Source of the DNA: an uncultured Collinsella sp.
GTDB taxonomy: Bacteria; Actinomycetota; Coriobacteriia; Coriobacteriales; Coriobacteriaceae
Direction of reading: 5' to 3'
Length of the DNA: 46,296 bases
Assembly (NCBI GenBank): GCA_958427145.1
Contig: CAUAAZ010000015.1
Span: forward strand, 1-46,296
Shown here: positions 26,616 to 33,885 of the stretch, one piece after another
Layout: every line of letters begins with the position of its first letter
Position numbering within the stretch: the stretch's first letter is position 1
Program-made: the position numbers and the translations under genes
Notes under the pieces: model-generated
The model's database searches: none
What the model saw: only the letters and a program-made list of their open reading frames with translations
Told to the model about the DNA's origin: nothing

Positions 26616-27581
26616 CTAAAAATACTCGTCGAGGAAGTCATCGACCGTGTTCCAGTAGAGCTCGGGGTCAACTTGCGCACTCTTGGCGTGGGCGGCGCCA
26701 TGGATGGTGAGCTTTTGCTTGACCTTGCTGGCGCACGCGTCGTAGTTTTGGTCGAGCATGTCGTACGGCACAAAGGTGTCCTTGTCGCCGTGGATAAACA
26801 GCATGGGAACCGTCGCGTGTTTGAGTTGCTCTACACTGCTCGCCTTATGAAAGTCGTAGCCCGCGCGCACGTTGCACACCAAGTTTGCTACATCGAGCAA
26901 GGGAAAGCTGGGCAGGCCGAACACGTCCTTGAGCTGCAGAGAAAACTCGTCCCAAACACTCGTATAGCCGCAGTCCTCGATAATGCATTTTACATTTGCG
27001 GGTAGAGATTCCCCCGCGACGTTCATGGCGGTTGCCGCACCCATCGACTCGCCAAAGACCAGGATGCGCGCCTCGGGGTCAGCCTGAACGATCCGCCCAA
27101 TCCATGCGACGACATCGAGGCGTTCGGGCCAGCCCATGCCGATATAGTCGCCGCCGGAGCGCTCGTGGGCGCGGGCGGCAGGCGCGAGCACGTTCATGCC
27201 GCGGTCGTGGAAGCGCTTGGCGTATCGGGCCATGCCGATGGGCTCATTGGTATATCCATGCAGGCAGACGGCGTAATCGTGGGTGTTCTCCGAGGCGGCA
27301 AAATACCAAGCGGCGAGCTCGGTTCCGTCATTTGCGGTAAGGCTGCTGCTCTCGCGATTCTCTTTAAACCATGCCCGCGCTTCGGTGTCCTCGGCATCCG
27401 GCTGCTCACCTTCTTTGTCGTTCTTGCTATCCTGCATCATCTTCATGGTGTACGGCGCTTGGGGATTCAGCGCGAAGTCAAACAGAAAGTTGCCGGCAAA
27501 TCCGAGCAGCGCAACGACAACCACCAGTGCAACGATGCCGGCTATCTTGAGCTTTCGATGGGAACGTGCGTTTTGAGCCAT
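26616..27581 (-). CDS. Membrane-anchored alpha/beta hydrolase
   Basis: A 321-residue protein with an N-terminal membrane helix (~12-34, IAGIVALVVVVALLGFAGN) and an alpha/beta-hydrolase domain. The oxyanion region is CLHGYTNEP and the nucleophile elbow is GESMG. The acid is probably D in HGDKDTFVPY and the histidine is in HGAAHAKS. It resembles the YqkD/BAAT-like serine hydrolase group whose substrates are mostly unknown. It is monocistronic, with two related operator-like sites upstream (27601-27661). Confidence 0.85.
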   Translation of the reverse strand: MAQNARSHRKLKIAGIVALVVVVALLGFAGNFLFDFALNPQAPYTMKMMQDSKNDKEGEQPDAEDTEARAWFKENRESSSLTANDGTELAAWYFAASENTHDYAVCLHGYTNEPIGMARYAKRFHDRGMNVLAPAARAHERSGGDYIGMGWPERLDVVAWIGRIVQADPEARILVFGESMGAATAMNVAGESLPANVKCIIEDCGYTSVWDEFSLQLKDVFGLPSFPLLDVANLVCNVRAGYDFHKASSVEQLKHATVPMLFIHGDKDTFVPYDMLDQNYDACASKVKQKLTIHGAAHAKSAQVDPELYWNTVDDFLDEYF

Positions 27582-27600
27582 GCGGTATTCTCCTATAAGA

Positions 27601-27661
27601 TGTTAATACATCAACATTTAATGCAAGCGCATTATGGACGTTCGCCGTTGATGCGTCAACA
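27601..27661 (-). promoter_or_regulatory. Two related operator-like palindromes upstream of the hydrolase
   Basis: TGTTAATACATCAACA (27601-27616) and, inverted, GTTGATGCGTCAAC (27647-27660) share the pattern TGTTRAYRCATCAAC. Each is itself roughly palindromic. They lie 20-80 bp upstream of the hydrolase start and fit a TetR-like dimer site, with the regulator unknown. Confidence 0.5.
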
Positions 27662-27767
27662 GACAAAGAATGGGTAAACAAAGGGTCACGTGTGGTGCAA
27701 ATTTCGCACGTACCTAGACGCTTTGATATAGTGTTGAGAACTCTTTACGTTGGAGGATGTAACCGGC

Positions 27768-28451
27768 ATGTCCGATTCGAGCGACAGTTCTAAGCCGCGA
27801 CCCAAGACCGCGGCCGTTCCACACTACACGGTGGGCGAGGAGATCATGAACTCCGTCACCCATGGTGTCGGCTGCCTGCTGGGTATCGCGGGCCTGGTGC
27901 TCCTGATCGTATTCGCTGCCCTGCGCGGCGGAGGCCCGGCCCACATGGCCGCGGCGATTGTCTATGGCGTCAGCATTATTCTCGAATATCTGGCCTCCAC
28001 GCTCTACCACGCGATTCAACCCGCGCGCGTCAAGCGCGTGTTTCGCATCATCGACCACAGCTGCATCTACCTGCTCATAGCCGGCAGCTATACGCCGTTT
28101 TGCCTCATCACGCTCGCAAACGACGGCGGTTCTGCGCTGTTCTTTGCCGTATGGGCCATCGCCATTATCGGCATCGCCCTCGAGTGCTTTATGCGTGAGC
28201 GTCAACCGCACTGGGTAAGCGGCCTGGTCTACCTGCTGATGGGCTGGCTCGTTGTCTTTAAGCTGCCCGAGCTCGTGTCGCTGCTCAACCCCGTGGCACT
28301 TGCCCTGCTCGCCGTCGGCGGCGTGTGCTACACCGCGGGCGTGCCGTTCTATATCGCCAAAAACGTACGCTATCTGCACAGCGTGTTTCACCTGTGGGTG
28401 CTCGCCGGCAGCATCTTCCAGTTCATGGCGGTGATCCTCTTCGTAATCTAG
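27768..28451 (+). CDS. Hemolysin III family membrane protein (YqfA/PAQR type)
   Basis: A 227-residue, seven-helix membrane protein of the hemolysin III/PAQR (adiponectin receptor-like) family. Visible motifs are EEIMNSVTHGVG, the metal-site STLYHA, the IIDHSCIYLLIAGSYTPF segment, and a late histidine in SVFHLWVLAGS. The conserved His/Asp residues suggest a zinc-dependent membrane hydrolase, with the physiological role unknown. ATG 27768 is preferred over an upstream TTG, with GGAGG at 27752-27756. TTTGATATAG upstream may hold the -10. Confidence 0.88.
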   Translation: MSDSSDSSKPRPKTAAVPHYTVGEEIMNSVTHGVGCLLGIAGLVLLIVFAALRGGGPAHMAAAIVYGVSIILEYLASTLYHAIQPARVKRVFRIIDHSCIYLLIAGSYTPFCLITLANDGGSALFFAVWAIAIIGIALECFMRERQPHWVSGLVYLLMGWLVVFKLPELVSLLNPVALALLAVGGVCYTAGVPFYIAKNVRYLHSVFHLWVLAGSIFQFMAVILFVI

Positions 28452-28561
28452 CGACCATGCCTGCGCGCCCGCGTCCTCGTTTGGGTGCCGGCGCAATTGC
28501 CGTATCCGCCACCAACGTTTTACCCTAACGTCCCGAATCTTGGAGGTTCGAGAAACTCCCG

Positions 28562-29935
28562 ATGGACATAACCATCTCCCTTATCACCACCCTCGTTTTG
28601 ACCCTCATCAACGGCTACTTCTCTATGTCCGAGATGGCGCTCACCACGGCAAAGCGCGCTGTGCTGGAGCACGAGGCCGAGGAAGGCGACAAACGCGCCG
28701 AGCGCGCCATTAAGCTGGCCGCCGATTCCGATCAGCTGCTCGCCACCATCCAGGTCGCCATCACGCTCGTGGGCTTTGCCTCGTCCGCCGTCGCCTCGAC
28801 GAGCCTGTCCGACCCGCTTGCCACGTGGCTCATGAGCTTTGGCATCGCGCCGCTTTCCGCCATCGCGCGCGGCCTGGCGCCGGTCATCATCACCGTCGCC
28901 GTCGCTTTTGTGTCAATCGTGATCGGCGAGCTCGTGCCCAAGCGCATCGGCCTGGCTAATGCCGAAGGCGTATCCAAGCAGGTCGTGGGACCGCTCTCCG
29001 TGTTCCAAAAGATCGCCCGCCCGCTCGTGTGGCTGACCGGTGCCTGCTCCGACGGCCTGGCCCGTATCCTGCGCATCAAGAGCGCCGACGACCGCCAAAA
29101 CGTCTCGGAGGAAGAGATCAAATACATGGTCTCGGAGCAGGACGATCTACTCGACGAGGAAAAGCGCATGATCCACGAGATCTTCGACCTGGGCGACACC
29201 GTTGCCCGCGAGGTCATGGTGCCGCGCGTGGACACCACCATGTGCGAGGACGACGAGACGGTCGCCGACGTGCTGTCCGCCATGCGCCAGACCGGCTTTA
29301 GCCGCATCCCCGTCTATCACGAGGATCCCGACAACGTCGTGGGCATCGCGCACATCAAGGACCTGATCCAGCCTTCGCTCGACGGCAAGGGCGACCAGCC
29401 CATCGCCGACTTTTTGCGCGACGCCACCTTTGTGCCCGACACCAAGGACATCCTGCCGCTGCTGTCCGAGATGCAGACCTCGCACGACCAGATCGTAGTG
29501 GTCGTGGACGAGTACGGTGGCACGGCCGGCATCATCACCATCGAGGACATCGTCGAGGAGATCGTGGGCGAGATCGAGGACGAGTTTGACCCCGACAACA
29601 AGTACCTCACGCGCCTTTCGCGCCGCGAGTGGCTTGTCGATGGGCGTTTTTCGTGCGATGACGCGATTGACCTTGGTTGGCCGCTCGAGGAAAGCGATGA
29701 TTATGAGACCATCGCCGGCTGGATTTTGGAGCTTTGCGACTCGGTGCCCGACATCGGAGAGGTGTTTGAGGTCGCGGGGTACAAGTTCAAGGTACAGTCG
29801 ATGCGTGGCCAGCGCATCTCGCTCATTCGCGTGATTGCTCCGGCCGAAACCGATAAGAAGGATTCCGAGTCTTCGGCGGATAAGCCGACGGCGCCGGGTA
29901 CGGGCTCTGCGGACCCGCACGACGGCGACGAGTAG
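28562..29935 (+). CDS. CNNM/CorC-family protein with CBS pair
   Basis: A 457-residue protein with the DUF21 membrane domain (1 to ~190, NGYFSMSEMALTTAKRAVLEHEAEEGD), a CBS pair (~205-330, VMVPRVDTTMCEDDE, FSRIPVYHEDPDNVVGIAHIKDL), and a C-terminal CorC_HlyC domain (~350-430). A disordered Ser/Asp tail follows. Members are linked to Mg2+ or Co2+ efflux and homeostasis. GGAGG lies about 15 nt before the ATG, an unusually long spacing. It is followed 24 nt later by the cyanophycin-synthetase-like gene. Confidence 0.9.
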   Translation: MDITISLITTLVLTLINGYFSMSEMALTTAKRAVLEHEAEEGDKRAERAIKLAADSDQLLATIQVAITLVGFASSAVASTSLSDPLATWLMSFGIAPLSAIARGLAPVIITVAVAFVSIVIGELVPKRIGLANAEGVSKQVVGPLSVFQKIARPLVWLTGACSDGLARILRIKSADDRQNVSEEEIKYMVSEQDDLLDEEKRMIHEIFDLGDTVAREVMVPRVDTTMCEDDETVADVLSAMRQTGFSRIPVYHEDPDNVVGIAHIKDLIQPSLDGKGDQPIADFLRDATFVPDTKDILPLLSEMQTSHDQIVVVVDEYGGTAGIITIEDIVEEIVGEIEDEFDPDNKYLTRLSRREWLVDGRFSCDDAIDLGWPLEESDDYETIAGWILELCDSVPDIGEVFEVAGYKFKVQSMRGQRISLIRVIAPAETDKKDSESSADKPTAPGTGSADPHDGDE

Positions 29936-29959
29936 GGCAAGGAAGAGTAGGGGAGAGTT

Positions 29960-30805
29960 ATGGCAGGCCTGTTCAACATCCTTAAGGTCACCGTCAGCGA
30001 GGACAAGATCTGCGCGCACGTGCTGGTGAACCCCGGCATGCCGCTTATGACCTCGGAGGACATCGAGGCCACGGCGCGCGTGTACTACCTGGTACCTGCG
30101 ATTGCCAAGCATCTGTGCCTGGGCGATTCCGGTCGCGAGTTCCAGGACTGCATGGGCCAGACCGAGCTTTGCCATCTGCTGGAGCACGTGACGGTCGAGC
30201 TCATGAACGAGACCGGTCTCGCTGGCAGCATTTCGTGCGGCCGCACCCGCGTAAGCGAGCACGATGAGCGTGTCTTTGAGGTCGAGCTTTCGTGTCCCGA
30301 TGACGCGCTGGCCATCGGCGCGCTGTCTTCGGCGACCTTTATGATGGATTGGGCCTATCTGCATGCCGACCAGCCCGCTCCCGATGTGGACGGTACGGTC
30401 ACGGGCCTGCGCAACCTGGTGCTGGGCATGCGCGCCGAGGCCGAGGGTAAGGACCCGCACGAGGCCGTAGACGCCGCGAACGCCGAGGGCGAGGCCGGGG
30501 ACGCGACCGAGGGCGAGGCGCCTGCCGAGCCTGCCGCCGAGCTTGTCGACGAGGCCCCTGCCGAGGAGACCGTCGAGCCCGAGTCCGCGGAGCCCCAGGG
30601 CGTCCCGAGCTTTGACGACGAGCCGCAGGAGGCAATCGATACCGAGGGCGCGACCGCCGAGAGCCATGAGGCCCCCGCTGCCGTCTACGGTGGCGCGGCG
30701 ACGGCTTCGGTTGCCCCCGCGCACGAGGGAACGTTGCCGCTCGTTGACGGCGCCGGCGAAGACCCGGCCGCTACGGTGGCCATGCCGGCCGTGCCGCAGG
30801 AGTAG
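29960..30805 (+). CDS. Stand-alone cyanophycin-synthetase N-domain-like protein with acidic tail
   Basis: A 281-residue protein. Residues ~1-150 resemble the N-terminal domain of cyanophycin synthetase (CphA1). The key stretch is CHLLEHVTVELMNETG...CGRTR...VFEVEL, matching the H-x2-EHV-x2-EL and GRTR motifs of that domain. The ATP-grasp and Mur-ligase-like catalytic domains are absent. Residues ~155-281 are a disordered Glu/Ala/Pro-rich tail. The homology is by my reading of motifs, not by a search. It follows the CNNM gene by 24 nt and probably shares its transcript. Function is unknown; an accessory or polyamine/peptide-binding role is speculation. Confidence 0.65.
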   Translation: MAGLFNILKVTVSEDKICAHVLVNPGMPLMTSEDIEATARVYYLVPAIAKHLCLGDSGREFQDCMGQTELCHLLEHVTVELMNETGLAGSISCGRTRVSEHDERVFEVELSCPDDALAIGALSSATFMMDWAYLHADQPAPDVDGTVTGLRNLVLGMRAEAEGKDPHEAVDAANAEGEAGDATEGEAPAEPAAELVDEAPAEETVEPESAEPQGVPSFDDEPQEAIDTEGATAESHEAPAAVYGGAATASVAPAHEGTLPLVDGAGEDPAATVAMPAVPQE

Positions 30806-30884
30806 GCTCACTCGCTTATCACCATCATGTACCTGCGCCTTTACCGTACGCAGATGAGCAAGACGGCAAGCGCTGTGCTGCGGG

Positions 30885-30890
30885 TATAAT
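30885..30890 (+). promoter_or_regulatory. Consensus -10 box of the YtxH-PRC operon
   Basis: A perfect TATAAT at 30885-30890 lies about 50 nt before the YtxH start, with no good -35 at 17 bp. It lies in the gap between the cyanophycin-like gene and ytxH. Confidence 0.55.
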
Positions 30891-30941
30891 GGACAGCATT
30901 CAAACGGTGGGCGCCGAGGTGCCCGCAGGAGAGGAATGAAC

Positions 30942-31331
30942 ATGGGTAAGACTTTCAACTTTATCTCGGGTGCGCTCTTCGGTGCTGCCGCCGGCGCTAT
31001 CATCGGCGTCGCCCTGGCTCCGCGCTCGGGCGCCGAGACCCGCGCCATGGCTGCCGATATCGCCAACGACGCCTGGGATAACATGCGCGACACCTACGAG
31101 CACGGTGCCGAGGAGGCCCGCGCCGCGGTCAACGATTTTGGCCCGATGGTCGACGCCAAGACCGATGACCTGCGTGCCAAGGTCGACCTTGCCCGCGAGC
31201 GCATGGACCAGCTGCGAGAGCAGCTCAACGACGCCATCTCGGGCGGCAACGTGACACCCGCCGCCGATGTCGTGGTCGAAAACGCCGTTGAGGCCGACGC
31301 CGAGGCCGCGGAGCCTTCGACCGAGGCATAA
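30942..31331 (+). CDS. YtxH-domain small membrane protein
   Basis: A 129-residue protein with one N-terminal Gly/Ala-rich membrane helix (FISGALFGAAAGAIIGVALAP) followed by the RSGAETR motif typical of YtxH/general-stress proteins. A long amphipathic helical region (~45-110) comes after it. ATG 30942 is preferred because GGAGAGG at 30928-30934 is ideally spaced; an in-frame ATG at 30936 is too close. The stop overlaps the next start (TAATG), so it is coupled to the PRC-barrel protein. YtxH proteins are envelope-stress associated, mechanism unknown. Confidence 0.85.
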   Translation: MGKTFNFISGALFGAAAGAIIGVALAPRSGAETRAMAADIANDAWDNMRDTYEHGAEEARAAVNDFGPMVDAKTDDLRAKVDLARERMDQLREQLNDAISGGNVTPAADVVVENAVEADAEAAEPSTEA

Positions 31332-32086
31332 TGCGCGCCGGGGATTTTGTCGGCGCCAAGATCTATCGCAAGCCTACCGAGGATAAGCGCACCAAAAAAG
31401 ATGGCACGCCGCGCAGCCCTAAAAAGCTCGGCAAGATTCACTTTCCGGTCTTTACCCCGGGCGGCACGCGCGTGGTGGGCTTTATGGTTCGCCAGTCCGA
31501 TATCGCGGGTATGATCGAGCGCCCCGACCGATTCGTGGCGCTCGATGCCATTGGCGTCTACGAGGGCGCCATCGCGGTTGACGACGTCAAGGGCACCTAC
31601 GATGCCGCTGCGGCCAAGCGTCTCGACATCAACCTGGACGATTGCATTATCTGGGTTGGCATGGACGTGCGCACGGAGTCTGGCGATGCCGTGGGCTATT
31701 GCTCGGATGTGGAGTTCAAGCCGCGTTCGGGTATCGTGCAGACGTTCTATGTGACCACTGGCACTGCCTCGAGTGTGCTGGTGGGCGACACGCAGATGCC
31801 GCCCACGATGCTGCGCGGCTATGCGGACGGCGCGATGATCGTTTCAGACGAGGTCAAGTCGCTCGGGTATTCGGGCGGTGCCGCCGCAAAGGCTGCCGAG
31901 GCAAGCGTCGTGGTGGGCGATAAGGTCAAGAAGGGCGCCAAGGTGCTCGATGACAAGGGTTCGGTCGCCGTGGACAAGGGCAGTCGCGCGCTGGGCAAGC
32001 AGCTCGGCAAGACGCGCGGTATGTTCAAGGCCTTTAAGGACGAATACCAAAAGGCGAGCGGGGGCTCGTCGAAAGCTAGTAAATAG
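31331..32086 (+). CDS. PRC-barrel domain protein
   Basis: A 251-residue soluble protein with a basic N-terminus and two PRC-barrel-like units: one at ~35-110 (KIHFPVFTPGGTRVVGFMVRQSD...FVALDAI) and one at ~115-175 (DCIIWVGMDVRTESGDAVGYCSDVEF). A Lys/Ala/Gly tail follows (~185-251). PRC barrels bind partner proteins or ligands in RNA maturation and photosystem assembly, so the specific role here is open. It is coupled to ytxH by a TAATG overlap. Confidence 0.75.
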   Translation: MRAGDFVGAKIYRKPTEDKRTKKDGTPRSPKKLGKIHFPVFTPGGTRVVGFMVRQSDIAGMIERPDRFVALDAIGVYEGAIAVDDVKGTYDAAAAKRLDINLDDCIIWVGMDVRTESGDAVGYCSDVEFKPRSGIVQTFYVTTGTASSVLVGDTQMPPTMLRGYADGAMIVSDEVKSLGYSGGAAAKAAEASVVVGDKVKKGAKVLDDKGSVAVDKGSRALGKQLGKTRGMFKAFKDEYQKASGGSSKASK

Positions 32087-32110
32087 CGACGTACCAAATG
32101 ATGGAAGGCG

Positions 32111-32134
32111 AGCCGGAGACCTGTTGCTCCGGCT
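32111..32134 (+). terminator. Weak hairpin after the PRC-barrel gene
   Basis: AGCCGGAG (32111-32118) and CTCCGGCT (32127-32134) pair perfectly. TGCTGCGTTT follows, so any termination would be weak. Confidence 0.5.
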
Positions 32135-32158
32135 TGCTGCGTTTATGGGGGAGGGCAC

Positions 32159-33565
32159 ATGCGCCAAAACGGATCATATTCACACGGACGCCCAGGCGCG
32201 CGTCCGACGGCGCGCCGCGATCTGGGGCAGCTGCCCAGCGGTCAGCGCAAACGTCACCGTAAGCCCGGCGCGATGTATCTCAACCATAGCCGCGGCTTTA
32301 GCGACCGCAGCGCTCGCATCGGCAACAGCCGCACGCCCCGTCGTTCGTCTCGCCTGCCCTATGCGCTCATCGCCGTGGGCTGCGCACTCGTGCTGTTTAT
32401 CGCTGCCGTCGTGGGTTACGTCAACCGCAGCGTGGATGTCGTCCTCAACGGCCAGGAGACTGCGGTGCGCGTCGGCTCTACGCTGCAAAATCTCATCGAC
32501 GACCAGGAGCTGACCGATACCTACGACGCTGGGGACCTGCTGGCCGTTGACGACAGCGTGCTGACCCGCCATGGCGGCGAAAAGCTGTCGGTAAAGGTGG
32601 ACGGCAAGCGCATAAAACAGGGCAAGTGGAAAAGCCGCGAGCTTACGGGCGGCGAGAAGGTGACGGTCAAAAACGGCCGCGACACGTACGAGAAGCACGA
32701 GGTCCAGGCGACGGTTATCGAGCCCAAGCTCAAGGTCGAGGGCACGGGTGCCATCGAGTACGTTAAGACGTGGGGTATCCAGGGTCGCTCCGAGGTGTGG
32801 GTCGGCGAGCAGTCGGGCAAGACACAGGACCGCGGCGAGGTCGTGCCCGCTACCGATTGTGTGGTCGAGTGCGCGAGCGTGGCGCCCAAGGGCAACGAAA
32901 AGTACGTGGCGCTGACGTTTGATGAGGGCCCGAGCGGTGCCACCAAACAGATTTTGCAGGTGCTCAAGAAAAAAGGCGTCACCGCGACGTTCTTCCTGTC
33001 GGGCGATGCGGCCGAGGCCTCGCCCGCTACTGCCAAGGCGATTGTCGATGCCGGCTGCGAGGTCGGCTCCAACAGTTGCAGCGACGAATCGCTCAAGGGC
33101 AAGGATCGCGATGCAGTGCGCGAGCAGGTTTCGAAGGGCACCGAGGCGATCAAGTCCGCGACCGGAACGTCGACGATGCTTTTGCGTGCTCCCTACGCAG
33201 CCTTTGACGAGCAAAACTGGATTGATGCGATGGACCTGGTGTCTGCCGTGGTCTCGTGGAATATCGATTCGGGCGACTGGCTGCTCAACGGTGCCGACGA
33301 GCAGGTCTCGACGGTGCTCGATTCGGTGACGCCGGGCAACATTGTGCTGCTGACCGATAACGATGAATATGCCGAGCAGACACTCGAGGCACTGCCGCAG
33401 ATTATCGATGGGCTTATTGCCGACGGCTACAAAATCGTGACATTGAGCGATCTGGTCAAGACGGATACATCGCTGAGCAAAAAGCTCACCTCGCTGACGA
33501 AGGTCACCATGCCCAAAAACGCCGTGTTCCCCCAGCTCGCCGAAGATGATGACACCACAGACTAG
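32159..33565 (+). CDS. Polysaccharide-deacetylase-fold protein lacking metal ligands, with G5/DUF348-like region
   Basis: A 468-residue membrane-anchored protein. A basic cytoplasmic part (1-75), one helix (~76-98), then a ubiquitin-like DUF348-type domain (~100-165, VDVVLNGQETAVRVGSTLQNLIDDQELT) and a NodB/CE4 fold (~245-450). The CE4 motifs are degenerate: TFDDGP is TFDEGP (D255 kept, E256), and the HTxxH zinc motif is N305-S-C-S-D309. The late histidine (LLHD) is LLTD, while R-x-PY and DSGDW remain. Without the His ligands normal zinc-dependent deacetylation is unlikely, so it is probably a glycan-binding pseudoenzyme. GGGGGAGG precedes the start. The TAG stop is shared with repeat copy 3. 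Confidence 0.8.
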   Translation: MRQNGSYSHGRPGARPTARRDLGQLPSGQRKRHRKPGAMYLNHSRGFSDRSARIGNSRTPRRSSRLPYALIAVGCALVLFIAAVVGYVNRSVDVVLNGQETAVRVGSTLQNLIDDQELTDTYDAGDLLAVDDSVLTRHGGEKLSVKVDGKRIKQGKWKSRELTGGEKVTVKNGRDTYEKHEVQATVIEPKLKVEGTGAIEYVKTWGIQGRSEVWVGEQSGKTQDRGEVVPATDCVVECASVAPKGNEKYVALTFDEGPSGATKQILQVLKKKGVTATFFLSGDAAEASPATAKAIVDAGCEVGSNSCSDESLKGKDRDAVREQVSKGTEAIKSATGTSTMLLRAPYAAFDEQNWIDAMDLVSAVVSWNIDSGDWLLNGADEQVSTVLDSVTPGNIVLLTDNDEYAEQTLEALPQIIDGLIADGYKIVTLSDLVKTDTSLSKKLTSLTKVTMPKNAVFPQLAEDDDTTD

Positions 33566-33592
33566 TCATTTAAGAATGTCCCCAATGACTAT
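33562..33592. repeat. 31-nt GTCCCC repeat, copy 3
   Basis: CTAGTCATTTAAGAATG followed by TCCCCAATGACTAT. Its TAG at 33563-33565 is the stop codon of the deacetylase-like gene. The 8-nt ends TAGTCATT and AATGACTA are perfectly complementary. Confidence 0.82.
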
Positions 33593-33668
33593 GTCACGGA
33601 TGCGTCAGCGTTTGGTATGCCTGCGATGTTTGGAGCATAAATTTGGCGCCACGGCGCGATGCTGATGC

Positions 33669-33885
33669 TATAGTTACTGCGGATAACAAGGGTCAAGAGA
33701 AAGGTTGCAGGTGAAATCCAAACCTCGACCATACAGTCGATGACCCCTTGCAGGTGCTTCTTGCGCATGCACGGGGTGTGAGCGCCGAGCGGCGTGCCGC
33801 CCGCGCATGCGTATACATATCTAAAAGTCCACGGACGGCGTGCCGGCATGGCCGCAGTCCGAAGGGATAATGATGGGGAGCACCA
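33669..33885 (+). promoter_or_regulatory. Structured 5' leader of the Mg2+-related operon (unclassified)
   Basis: A TATAGT -10 candidate (33669-33674) would start a ~205-nt leader. GGGTCA (33690-33695) pairs with TGACCC (33741-33746), enclosing two hairpins (AGGTT/AACCT at 33702-33725; CGAC/GTCG at 33726-33739), i.e. a three-way junction. Downstream stems are CGCATGC/GCATGCG (33764-33811) and GGAC/GTCC (33833-33860). TTGCAGGTG occurs twice. It does not match the M-box or other riboswitch consensus I know, though GGGTCAAGAGAA resembles part of the M-box. Confidence 0.45.

Noticed and set aside
28530..28565. tRNA-like GGTTCGAG T-loop
   Set aside because: No acceptor, anticodon or D-arm partner sequences are found around it.
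33675..33760. M-box Mg2+ riboswitch
   Set aside because: GGGTCAAGAGAA resembles one M-box segment, but the 5' GTTAGGTGAGG-type segment and the rest of the core are missing.
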